DNA from: Terribacillus aidingensis
GTDB taxonomy: Bacteria; Bacillota; Bacilli; Bacillales; Amphibacillaceae
Assembly: GCF_040703035.1 (NCBI RefSeq)
Contig: NZ_CP159996.1
Location: 1,150,001-1,214,000 of the forward strand
Direction of reading: 5' to 3'
DNA: 64,000 nucleotides
A program made the translations under genes and the position numbers. Below are positions 56,757 through 64,000 of the stretch, piece by piece. The notes beneath the pieces were generated by a model, which was given only the letters and a program-made list of their open reading frames with translations, ran no database searches and was not told where the DNA came from. Position 1 is the stretch's first letter; each line of letters starts with the position of its first letter.

Positions 56757-57494
56757 TTACTGAAACGACTTGGAAACGATGATACACAGCGCAATGGCGG
56801 CAAGCATGACTGCAGCAAAAATCCAATCTGTCCACCTTGTATGATACGTACGGTAAAATGTGCGGTCTCTTTCTCCTGTGAAGCCTTTGGATTCCATGGC
56901 TATGGCTGTCCGTTCAGCTTTGCGGATTGCGCTGGCCAGCAGGGGAATCGTGTACTGTTTGTATCGGCTGAATCTGCTTGTATTCGTTTTGGCTCCCCGA
57001 ATAAGATGCGCAGAGCGGATCGTCGTTAACTCATCTTTTAATAAAGGCAAAAAGCGATAGCCAGCTAAAATGCCGTATGCAAGTTTCGGTGAAACGCGAC
57101 ATTGCTGAATAAGACTTAAGATGAACGCCACTTTGTCTGTTGTCAGGACAAATAGCAAGGATAGTGTAGCGTAGCTGAAAACTCGGATAGCTAATGCAAG
57201 TGCATCCTGCACCGTTTCTTTCGGCAAGTCCCAGAAGAGGAACTGCTGGGTGACAGAAGGATTTTCCGGTGTTTTCGCAAACAGCAGAGTGGATACGAGC
57301 ATACCGATAGCGAACAGGGTGAAGGGAAGCAGATATAGGAGGTACTTCCTTATCTGTACTTTACCCAACAGCAATGTGACAGCCATGGTCCAGCCGATAT
57401 ACAAAAGCAATGCCAATGGATCAAAGAGGAAAGCTATGACGATCGCAGCTATCGTCACTGTCCCTGCTTTGATGCTAGGATTGATATGATGCAT
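56757..57494 (-). CDS. ykoC: ECF transporter transmembrane (T) component, YkoC-like
   Basis: 245 residues from ATG 57494, preceded by AGGAGG; the ORF can be read further upstream but that part overlaps the ATPase gene. Five to six membrane helices and the cytoplasmic coupling motif region (IRSAHLIRGAKT and AIRKAERTAIAMESKGF) that docks on the ATPases. It is the last gene of the thiamine-precursor operon and overlaps the ATPase end by 20 bp. Confidence 0.9.
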   Translation of the reverse strand: MHHINPSIKAGTVTIAAIVIAFLFDPLALLLYIGWTMAVTLLLGKVQIRKYLLYLLPFTLFAIGMLVSTLLFAKTPENPSVTQQFLFWDLPKETVQDALALAIRVFSYATLSLLFVLTTDKVAFILSLIQQCRVSPKLAYGILAGYRFLPLLKDELTTIRSAHLIRGAKTNTSRFSRYKQYTIPLLASAIRKAERTAIAMESKGFTGERDRTFYRTYHTRWTDWIFAAVMLAAIALCIIVSKSFQ

Positions 57495-59094
57495 AGAGGC
57501 TGTCCTCCTGTGTCCGCTTATTGTAAGCTTCTTTTGCGGGAAGGGAGAGTCCATAGTCTGACAGATCTTTTCTCTTCCAAATTCCTGCAGGCTGGTCATC
57601 TGCTACTATACGCCCTTGATCCACAATCAACACGCGCGAAGCAAAACGATCGACCAGTTCCATATCATGCGTAATCATGACAATGGTGCACCCGCGTTGA
57701 TGATGTCTCCAGATTAGATCCATCAGTACTTCAGTAGTATGGCTGTCTTGGCCAAATGTTGGCTCATCAAGCACGAGCAGTTGAGGTTTTTGAACAAGCA
57801 TGGTCGCTACACTGAGCCGTCGTTTTTGACCTTGGCTCAAGGTGAATGGATGCTTATCGGCTTGTGCAGCTAACTGGATTTCCTCCAAGACCCTCTGAAT
57901 TTCATCCGCGTTTACTGTCTGTCCGAAGGCGATTTCATTCCAAACAGAGTCTGTAAGAAACTGATGCTCAGGATTTTGAAATACATAACCGATTTGCTGG
58001 TAGAGTTCATTTGTTTTCCAACGACGTAACTTCTTTCCGAGAAATTCGATATCTCCGGCTGTGAGCTTCAGCAATCCAGTAATTTGTCGGGAAAGAAGCG
58101 TCTTTCCGCTACCGTTTTTACCTGTAATAGCCAGGAATTCTCCTTGCTGAATATCAAGATTAGGGATATCCAGTAGGACTTTTTCTTTATGTTGAAAGAT
58201 AGCATTTTCCACTTGAATTATACGTTCCTTGGTCTGCATAACCTCTGGTGTTTTAGTCTGAAACTGCAAACCATGAGGGAGAAGGTCAACAGTAAGCGGC
58301 CAAGGTTTTGGAAGCTGTGCTTGCTTGGTAAGCAGAACTGCTTCTGGCAGCCAAATGCCTCGCCCCTGCAGCTCCTCGTCATAGAGATTGACTGCTTCAC
58401 TCAAGTCTCCGTCAAAGAATAAAGAGCCATCTCGTTCCAATAGCATCGTCCGGTTAATAATTGGCTGCCAATAGTCAATATTGTGCTCTATGATCAAAAG
58501 CGTCATATCCTGCTGTTCTTTTAACAAACGTATCGTTTCGACAAGGTCTTTGCTCGCAGCCGGATCCAGGTTGGCCGTCGGTTCATCTAAAATAAGCATG
58601 CGAGGCTCGAGAGCCAACACTGCAGCCAGTGCGAGCTTTTGTTTCTGTCCACCGGATAGGGTGTGAATTTGATCTTTTCTCCTATGCTTTAAACCTACAA
58701 GGGAAAGAACCCGATCGATTTCTGAATCCATCAAAGCAGGAGCCATTTTTTTATTTTCTAACCCGAAGGCAATCTCGTCTTCTACGGTTAGCATGCAGAA
58801 CTGTGTTTCGGGGTCCTGAAATACCGTTCCAACCTCTAAGTTGATTTTCCCACTTTTGAAATCCTCGATCCTGGATCCAGCGAAGTAGATACTGCCGCAC
58901 ATCTTTCCATCAAGTTCTTTTGGATACAACCCGTTCAAACAGTACGTGAGTGTGCTTTTTCCGGACCCGCTTGGTCCAAGCAGGAGAATACTATCTCCTT
59001 CCTGGATCGTAAAACTCAAATCAGTTAAGGTAGGAATGCTCTCTTCCTCAAATGTCACGGTAAGCTGGTTTACTTCCAGAAGGGATTGTTTCAT
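57475..59094 (-). CDS. ykoD: ECF transporter duplicated ATPase, YkoD-like
   Basis: 539 residues with two complete ABC ATPase domains. First: Walker A GPSGSGKST, signature LSGGQKQKL, Walker B MLILDEPTANLDP. Second: GKNGSGKTL, LSQGQKRRL, LLVLDEPTFGQD. A fused A1A2 module is characteristic of ykoEDC-type systems. It powers uptake of hydroxymethylpyrimidine/thiamine moieties. Overlaps the S component by four bases. Confidence 0.93.
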   Translation of the reverse strand: MKQSLLEVNQLTVTFEEESIPTLTDLSFTIQEGDSILLLGPSGSGKSTLTYCLNGLYPKELDGKMCGSIYFAGSRIEDFKSGKINLEVGTVFQDPETQFCMLTVEDEIAFGLENKKMAPALMDSEIDRVLSLVGLKHRRKDQIHTLSGGQKQKLALAAVLALEPRMLILDEPTANLDPAASKDLVETIRLLKEQQDMTLLIIEHNIDYWQPIINRTMLLERDGSLFFDGDLSEAVNLYDEELQGRGIWLPEAVLLTKQAQLPKPWPLTVDLLPHGLQFQTKTPEVMQTKERIIQVENAIFQHKEKVLLDIPNLDIQQGEFLAITGKNGSGKTLLSRQITGLLKLTAGDIEFLGKKLRRWKTNELYQQIGYVFQNPEHQFLTDSVWNEIAFGQTVNADEIQRVLEEIQLAAQADKHPFTLSQGQKRRLSVATMLVQKPQLLVLDEPTFGQDSHTTEVLMDLIWRHHQRGCTIVMITHDMELVDRFASRVLIVDQGRIVADDQPAGIWKRKDLSDYGLSLPAKEAYNKRTQEDSLYASYQS

Positions 59095-59669
59095 CCTGCT
59101 TTTCGCTGGCGATAGGTTTTACCAAGGGGAAAGCTTGTCAAAGTTCCTGTTTTAGCCAGCGCCTCACTGATGGCTTTGCCGATCAAGCCGCTTATGACAG
59201 CTCCGCTGATGATCCGGACTATAAGCATAAGCACAACGTAAGAAGGGTCAAGGGCGACAAAACCGCCGCGGAAATATCCCCATATGAAACTTGTGATGGC
59301 GGCCCCAACACCAGCCCCCATCAAAACAAGGACATGATAAGAGCGATAGCGTGTGATGGCAAATGCTGCTTCAGCTCCGAGTCCCTGAACAATAGCCGAA
59401 AGGATGACAATCGGTCCGACGCTGCTTCCAATCAGTACTTCGACAATTCCGGCTATTATTTCCGATACCAGTGCAACACCGGGTTTTTGAATGATATAAG
59501 CTGCAACGATGGAGACGAGGAACCATACTCCGAAGATGATATCGGTTCCGATTGGTCCGACAATCCCCATCATGATGACGTTGACCGGCAAGAACAAGAG
59601 ATAAACAATCCCGAATACAACAGCGAGTGCCGCCATGACTACGATATCTTTCATGCGCCAGTTTTTCAT
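59091..59669 (-). CDS. ykoE: ECF transporter substrate (S) component, YkoE-like
   Basis: 192 residues, five to six membrane helices with short loops, N-terminal MKNWRMKDIVVMAALAVVFG. The position between ykoF and the duplicated ATPase, under a TPP riboswitch, identifies it as the thiamine/HMP-binding S subunit. Start codon overlaps the ykoF stop. Confidence 0.9.
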   Translation of the reverse strand: MKNWRMKDIVVMAALAVVFGIVYLLFLPVNVIMMGIVGPIGTDIIFGVWFLVSIVAAYIIQKPGVALVSEIIAGIVEVLIGSSVGPIVILSAIVQGLGAEAAFAITRYRSYHVLVLMGAGVGAAITSFIWGYFRGGFVALDPSYVVLMLIVRIISGAVISGLIGKAISEALAKTGTLTSFPLGKTYRQRKAG

Positions 59670-60274
59670 TTGATTACCCCCTTGGCAGACGGACTGTTCG
59701 CAGACATTGTCACCGTCATTACGGTGTGAGATGATCCGGAAGCCTCCGTTTCAGTGAAAACATGCTCCAAACCCATAAAGACGTCAAAAGCATTGCCATC
59801 AAGACGAGTGGAATAATGGGATTTGGAAACAGTGATTCCTCGAGAGCGCATATTATCAATTTGCGTATAGATGGTGTCCATGTAATTTCCGCCGCCTAAA
59901 GGATAAAGCGAGAATTTGGATGCTGTTTCAAGCTTCATATCTTTTACTTTAGGTAGGTTCAGCTTTGTTTCGTCCTCGGCCATGTATACGTCCCCAGTGG
60001 AATCTCCAGGACAGCCGATGGAATATGTACCATTGAACACAACATGATCGCCATCTTTGGCTGCTGCAAGGAAAATAGCAGAGGTGACATCGAATACATG
60101 CGGTATTCTCCCGCGAACTAGTGTAGTGACATCGTCCGTCTCAATCCATACTTTCGACGTATCCACGGTTCTCAGTGCCTCTAATATAATTTCTTTGAAC
60201 CTGTCAGCCATTGGATAAACCGAAAAACTGCAGCCGGCAATCCGACTGGTCCCGCAATAATTTTGAATTTCCAT
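59666..60274 (-). CDS. ykoF: thiamine/HMP-binding protein YkoF
   Basis: About 202 residues: two repeats of the YkoF ligand-binding fold (CSFSVYPMADRFKEII in the first, KFSLYPLGGGNYMDTI in the second). YkoF is a soluble protein that binds thiamine precursors in the cytoplasm. AGGAGG fits ATG 60274 (or 60277); the longer reading frame upstream crosses the riboswitch and is not coding. First gene of the operon. Confidence 0.92.
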   Translation of the reverse strand: MEIQNYCGTSRIAGCSFSVYPMADRFKEIILEALRTVDTSKVWIETDDVTTLVRGRIPHVFDVTSAIFLAAAKDGDHVVFNGTYSIGCPGDSTGDVYMAEDETKLNLPKVKDMKLETASKFSLYPLGGGNYMDTIYTQIDNMRSRGITVSKSHYSTRLDGNAFDVFMGLEHVFTETEASGSSHTVMTVTMSANSPSAKGVIK

Positions 60275-60298
60275 CATGATTCCTCCTATTTTTTTGCA

Positions 60299-60332
60299 TA
60301 TAAAAAGCGACGGCACCATAGGGCGCAGTCGC
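60299..60332 (-). terminator. riboswitch expression-platform terminator
   Basis: On the minus strand GCGAC-T-GCGCC pairs with GGTGC-C-GTCGC, followed by TTTTTATA. It lies between the TPP aptamer and ykoF, so TPP binding would end transcription here. Confidence 0.85.
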
Positions 60333-60363
60333 AGAATATACAAAAGTAACAGGACAATTCTGG

Positions 60364-60455
60364 CTGCACTTCCCCACGCTGGTATTATCCAGATCGAGTT
60401 CAAAGGGTCAGAATCAGATGATTCTTCTCAGCCGTTACCAGCTCCCCCAGTGCGT
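60364..60455 (-). ncRNA. TPP riboswitch (THI element)
   Basis: Minus-strand sequence has the THI-box signatures: ACTGGGGGAGCTGG, CGGCTGAGAA, GACCCTTTGAACTCGATCTG, then GGATAATACCAGCGTGGGGA. This is the thiamine-pyrophosphate aptamer and precedes ykoFEDC as in B. subtilis. High TPP should switch the importer off. Confidence 0.96.
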
Positions 60456-60481
60456 CGCAAGCTTATGCAATTGATACGTCT

Positions 60482-60510
60482 ATAGTAAAAAAGATAGCTG
60501 AATTTGTAAA
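60482..60510 (-). promoter_or_regulatory. promoter of the ykoFEDC operon
   Basis: TTTACA and TACTAT 17 bases apart on the minus strand, immediately upstream of the TPP aptamer. Confidence 0.5.
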
Positions 60511-60640
60511 GGGTTTGTTGTTGGAACGTTGCAATTTTCAGCTGTCACTAGTATGGTGACCGTCCAAAGTAAGTGGAGAATAATGGATTATTCAGCGAAT
60601 TGGAAGGGAAGTAGAATAGAAAAATAATGGAGGGGAAAAC

Positions 60641-61585
60641 ATGGAGAAGCACGCTTTTTCAGGTACTGCATGGGAGTGGCTTCAGTTAGATGAGAAGAAG
60701 GATTTAGAGAAAAAAGACGAGCTAAACGCGTACACCATACATATTCCATGGGTAAAACATATACATTCTTCCGACACGAATAGTCTGCAGATGGAGACGA
60801 CAAATCAGGACTCTCTGGCTCTTTGGGGCTCGCTCATATATGTCCAGGAAGCAGCCAAGAAGGAAGAAAAGCATCTTTTTCACTTCTTTGTAAAAGAGAA
60901 CACGCTGCTGACAACTGCACTTGATTTTAAGCTGCTGCCGACTACAACAAAAGATGATATTCTCGCTAAAATGCAAAATGCGGACAATGCGATTGAAGGA
61001 TTTATGATCCTCCTTGGAGAAATCATTTCAGCTTTTTTACATAAAATCGATCAATATGAAGTCAGATTGAAGGACTTGCTTTGGCAGGTGAAAGAGAATA
61101 ATGATACAAAGCTGCTTAACAAAATTGCTGAAAATCGGCATGAGATATTAGTATGGAAGAACTTTTTGATTCCCTTCATAGAGGTTAAAACTGGTGTAGT
61201 CGAAGCATTCGGTGAGGGATATACTGATAACATACATTTTAAACGAACACACTATCGTGTTGAGCGCTGTGAGAATCTTGTTAGAGCGTATGAAGAGGAA
61301 ATCAGAGGTTTAATTGACTTTGAAGATGTTGTCTCTTCTTTTAGAGGCAATGAAATTATGAAGACACTGACTGTTATGACTGTACTTTTCACACCAGTCA
61401 TGGCGCTCGGCGCATTATGGGGCATGAACTTCGATAATATGCCTGAATTGAAGTGGAAGTTCGGGTATGCAGGAGCCCTCATCTTAATACTCCTTTCGAC
61501 TCTTCTGGTTTACTTGTTCTTAAAGGCGAAGGGCTGGACAGGAGATATGCTCGAGTCGAAGAAAAAGCAAAAATATGTGGATTAA
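60641..61585 (+). CDS. corA: CorA-family Mg2+/Co2+ transporter
   Basis: 314 residues; large cytoplasmic N-terminal domain, helical stalk (IDQYEVRLKDLLWQVKEN), and two C-terminal membrane helices with the selectivity signature GMNFDNMPEL between them. The family forms pentameric divalent metal channels. GGAGGGG lies before the ATG. Monocistronic as far as can be seen. Confidence 0.92.
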   Translation: MEKHAFSGTAWEWLQLDEKKDLEKKDELNAYTIHIPWVKHIHSSDTNSLQMETTNQDSLALWGSLIYVQEAAKKEEKHLFHFFVKENTLLTTALDFKLLPTTTKDDILAKMQNADNAIEGFMILLGEIISAFLHKIDQYEVRLKDLLWQVKENNDTKLLNKIAENRHEILVWKNFLIPFIEVKTGVVEAFGEGYTDNIHFKRTHYRVERCENLVRAYEEEIRGLIDFEDVVSSFRGNEIMKTLTVMTVLFTPVMALGALWGMNFDNMPELKWKFGYAGALILILLSTLLVYLFLKAKGWTGDMLESKKKQKYVD

Positions 61586-61675
61586 AAGGGTTAAAGATAT
61601 TAACTTAAGGTATTTTTTCATCCGTTTTATCAAAACTTAAATCTATCACACCTCAGAGTGAAAGTTGGGTTTAAA

Positions 61676-62941
61676 ATGGATTTAAAGACAATACAATCAA
61701 TCAAAAAATACGCAATACCACTAACTGGTGAAGCTGAATTAAGTATCATAAGTGAAAGGGCCGGCAATGCAAAATTTGCCTTGCTTGGAGAAGCGTCGCA
61801 TGGTACATCTGAGTTCTATACCGTACGTGCGGAGATAACCAAAAAGCTGATTACAGAAAAGGGTTTTACATTTGTAGCAGTAGAAGGAGACTGGCCCGCT
61901 TGTCAGGCTGTTAACCGCTACATCAAGGGTTACGACACGGTAAGCGGCTCAGCTCGGGAGGTCCTTAGCAGTTTTAATCGATGGCCGACGTGGATGTGGG
62001 CGAATGAAGAAATTATTGATTTGATCGAGTGGATGAAGACATACAATGAAAAGCACGATGTGCAGCCAAAAGTTGGCTTCTACGGAATAGACATGTACAG
62101 TCTTTGGGAATCCATGGAGGAAGTGATTTCGTACTTAACGAAGATTGATTCTCCTGACGTCGAAATTGCCAAAAAAGCATTTACTTGTTTTGAACCATTC
62201 AACAGAGACAATCAGGAATATGCTGTTTCTGCTGGTCTATATTCTGAAGGCTGTATTGATGAGGTTGCAAAGCTATTAGCAACGATTCAAAAAAAGAAAG
62301 ATCAGTATCCATGTGAAGAGGAGCTCCGTCTTAACCTGGAGGTAAATGCGCTCGTAGCTTATAATGCCGAGCATTATTACCGCTCGATGGTCGTTCGAGA
62401 TGAAGAATCATGGAATATAAGGGATACACATATGGTGCATGCTCTGAACGAGGTTATGAAGTTTTATGGCTCAAAAGCTAAGGCGATTGTCTGGGAGCAT
62501 AATACACATGTTGGAGACGCCAGAGCCACTGACATGGCGCATAATGGAATGGTCAATGTCGGCGAGCTTATACGGCAGCAAAATGCTCAGGAAGATGTGT
62601 ATATCATCGGATTCGGTACGAACAGAGGAACAGTAATAGCTGCGGATGAATGGGGAGTCAATCATGATGTGAAGATTGTTCCAAAAGCAATTGGGGGATC
62701 ATGGGAGGACCTCATGCATAGAGCCGGCGCATTTGATAAAATGCTCTTTTTCGATACAGAGAATAAACATTTATTCCAGCAGAAGATCGGACATCGCGCG
62801 ATAGGTGTAGTGTATCGACCGGAGTTTGAACAGTTTGGTAATTATGTGCCTTCTCATATGTCACAGCGCTATGATGGGTTCATCTATATTGATGAAACGA
62901 GTGCTTTAAGGCCTTTGGCAGTCGAGAGAGTTTTGCTTTAA
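61676..62941 (+). CDS. erythromycin esterase family protein
   Basis: 421 residues of PF05139. Conserved stretches include GEASHGTSEFYTVRAEITKK with the catalytic-region His, VEGDWPACQAVNRY, and WEHNTHVGDARATDM. Classical members hydrolyse the lactone of macrolides, but many chromosomal homologues, often near Bacillus stress genes, have other or unknown substrates. Resistance should not be assumed. The start could also be GTG 61658; neither has a strong ribosome site. Confidence 0.82.
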   Translation: MDLKTIQSIKKYAIPLTGEAELSIISERAGNAKFALLGEASHGTSEFYTVRAEITKKLITEKGFTFVAVEGDWPACQAVNRYIKGYDTVSGSAREVLSSFNRWPTWMWANEEIIDLIEWMKTYNEKHDVQPKVGFYGIDMYSLWESMEEVISYLTKIDSPDVEIAKKAFTCFEPFNRDNQEYAVSAGLYSEGCIDEVAKLLATIQKKKDQYPCEEELRLNLEVNALVAYNAEHYYRSMVVRDEESWNIRDTHMVHALNEVMKFYGSKAKAIVWEHNTHVGDARATDMAHNGMVNVGELIRQQNAQEDVYIIGFGTNRGTVIAADEWGVNHDVKIVPKAIGGSWEDLMHRAGAFDKMLFFDTENKHLFQQKIGHRAIGVVYRPEFEQFGNYVPSHMSQRYDGFIYIDETSALRPLAVERVLL

Positions 62942-62960
62942 AGTTAAAATTTATTTTCCC

Positions 62961-62993
62961 GAGGAGCCGTTATATATTTCGGCTCCTCTTTTA
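62961..62993 (+). terminator. terminator after the esterase-family gene
   Basis: GAGGAGCCG pairs with CGGCTCCTC around an AT loop, followed by TTTT. Confidence 0.85.
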
Positions 62994-63047
62994 AGTTGTA
63001 AAAATCATGTTTGAACTGCTTAATAAGATATAAAGAAGAAGTCCGAA

Positions 63048-63800
63048 TTAATGCACGCCTAGGTAATCCAAAGCATCTTTTACTGTAGACATAGTTGGTG
63101 ATGATAACAAGCTGATATCCATTTCAACTGCTTCTATCGCAAGCTCGGGTCTCATGCCGGTAAAGACAGACTTTATACCAAGCATAGAGAGAACGTGATT
63201 AATCTTGAAGAGATAATCTGTTACAACTTTGTCTAATTGCAAGATACCTGAGAAATCGATAATCAAAGAGTGTACATTCTGTTGTTTCGCTTTAATAGGA
63301 ACAAGATTCAAAAGATGTTTTGCCCGCTCCTCGTCAATTGAACCAACTAAAGGAAGAATGGCTATTCCGTTTAAAAGAGGCACGAGAGTAGCTGAAAGTT
63401 CATTGATTTGATTCATCAATTCCTGGCTTTTTCTCTCAGTTAGTTTTTTCTCAGAGATATCTCTTACATAAGTTTGAATGGCTTTCGTGTCCTCAATTAA
63501 GACCGGGTGACAATATAACTCCACATCTGCAGTTGTACCGTCCAGTTTGAAGATGGATTCCTCTATCACTTCTGCAGGCTTAGCATAAGCCGACTGAATT
63601 CTTTTTCGAATCGCTGATTTAGAACTCTCATGAAAAATATCTAACGGGCTTGCTCCAATGATATCTTCTCTTTTTCCATTAAAGAATAATTCAGCCGCAT
63701 GGTTAACATAAATGATCTTTAGATCTGTATGAACAATTAAGGGATCCAATGAATACTCAATAACTTCGCGGTAATTAATCTTCGATATGTCTTCACTCAT
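63048..63800 (-). CDS. PAS-STAS stressosome-like regulator
   Basis: 250 residues. N-terminal PAS domain (about 8-120, LDPLIVHTDLKIIYVNHAAE and a PVLIEDTKAIQTYVRDISEKK end), a short coiled linker (ELMNQINELSATLVPLLNGI), then a STAS domain (about 148-248) with ILPLVGSIDEERAKHLL and SLIIDFSGILQLDKV. The layout is that of RsbR-type co-antagonists or blue-light/energy sensors feeding SigB; the phosphorylatable Thr/Ser after the strand IDFSG is not obvious, so the switch may be non-canonical. AGGAGGGG lies before the ATG. Confidence 0.82.
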   Translation of the reverse strand: MSEDISKINYREVIEYSLDPLIVHTDLKIIYVNHAAELFFNGKREDIIGASPLDIFHESSKSAIRKRIQSAYAKPAEVIEESIFKLDGTTADVELYCHPVLIEDTKAIQTYVRDISEKKLTERKSQELMNQINELSATLVPLLNGIAILPLVGSIDEERAKHLLNLVPIKAKQQNVHSLIIDFSGILQLDKVVTDYLFKINHVLSMLGIKSVFTGMRPELAIEAVEMDISLLSSPTMSTVKDALDYLGVH

Positions 63801-63918
63801 TATTATCCCCTCCTAGAGAAAGTATAGAGAACTTTGAGTCCGTTAACAAGTCAAGTAGTTTTTGCCTCGGGTTCACAAAGAGTATTGTTGCGGATTGTCA
63901 TTTCATTTAATAGAAAAA

Positions 63919-63955
63919 GATTGCAGAGAATCAAGAAGTTCTCTGCAATCTTTTT
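63919..63955 (-). terminator. terminator of the gene entering from the right edge
   Basis: GATTGCAGAGAA pairs with TTCTCTGCAATC around an eight-base loop, with T runs on both sides. It directly follows the stop of the partial minus-strand frame. Confidence 0.8.
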
Positions 63956-64000
63956 ATTTCTTTTTAATTGTAATAGTCCAAGCAGCTTCGCCTAATTGTT
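63954..64000 (-). CDS. 3' end of a gene extending beyond the window
   Basis: On the minus strand a frame enters from the edge and ends QLGEAAWTITIKKK then TAA at 63954-63956, immediately before a strong terminator. Fourteen residues are too few to name a product; the Trp/Thr/Ile strand with a Lys tail looks like a genuine protein end. Confidence 0.45.
   Translation of the reverse strand, partial: QLGEAAWTITIKKK

Noticed and set aside
60276..60485. 69-codon plus-strand ORF over the ykoF leader
   Set aside because: It lies across the TPP riboswitch and its terminator on the opposite strand; RNA structure explains the sequence conservation.
61676..62941. Macrolide resistance gene
   Set aside because: Family membership alone does not show resistance; many chromosomal homologues have other or unknown substrates and there is no mobile element or macrolide leader nearby.

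Overview
The window looks like chromosome of a moderately low-GC Gram-positive spore-former of the Bacillaceae. Supporting signs are Bacillus-type Shine-Dalgarno sites with many TTG/GTG starts, cre (CcpA) sites, a Fur box, guanidine-I and TPP riboswitches, a SleB/CwlJ-type hydrolase, a ykoFEDC-type ECF locus, a B. subtilis-like exu locus and a Firmicutes type VII secretion system (T7SS). The genus cannot be fixed from sequence reading alone; a Terribacillus/Virgibacillus-like organism is only a guess.

Region by region. 1-9.2 kb: beta-galactoside module with a YesMN-type two-component pair (regulator truncated by the window edge), a CcpA-controlled ABC importer without its own ATPase, and a GH2 beta-galactosidase. 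9.2-17.2 kb: housekeeping singletons, including a Fur-boxed heme monooxygenase, guaC, an RNase HI-like protein, a sarcosine/N-methyltryptophan oxidase, an EnvC-like M23 peptidase and several tiny membrane proteins. 17.2-22.4 kb: a candidate phosphate-starvation operon in which PhoP-box-like repeats precede a leader ORF, SurE and a PhnSTU/Fbp-type ABC importer. 22.4-25.6 kb: small proteins, a cell-wall hydrolase and an SDR.

25.6-37.5 kb: hexuronate catabolism (yjmC, yjmD, KDPG aldolase, uxuA, uxuB, exuR, exuT, uxaB, uxaA, second Zn-ADH) with promoter, LacI-type operators and cre sites. The glucuronate branch (uxuA/uxuB) is intact, while both galacturonate-branch genes (uxaB, uxaA) carry a one-base frameshift; uxaC is absent from the window. 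37.5-41.1 kb: a MarR/nitroreductase/quinol-monooxygenase operon, an arylamine N-acetyltransferase next to a GNAT remnant, and a guanidine-I riboswitch driving a paired SMR guanidine exporter.

41.4-56.0 kb: a complete T7SS in the staphylococcal gene order (esxA-esaA-essA-esaB-essB-essC), followed by two LXG-accessory helical proteins, an LXG effector with a glycine-zipper C-terminus (predicted membrane pore), a polytopic membrane protein that is the obvious immunity candidate, and two mutually similar orphan proteins. From about 52.7 kb this cargo is visibly AT-richer than the secretion core, as expected for exchangeable effector cassettes. This is the most interesting system in the window.

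56.0-64.0 kb: an SRAP/HMCES abasic-site protein, the TPP-riboswitch-controlled ykoFEDC thiamine-precursor transporter, a CorA-type Mg transporter, an erythromycin-esterase family protein, a PAS-STAS stress regulator and the 3' end of one more gene.
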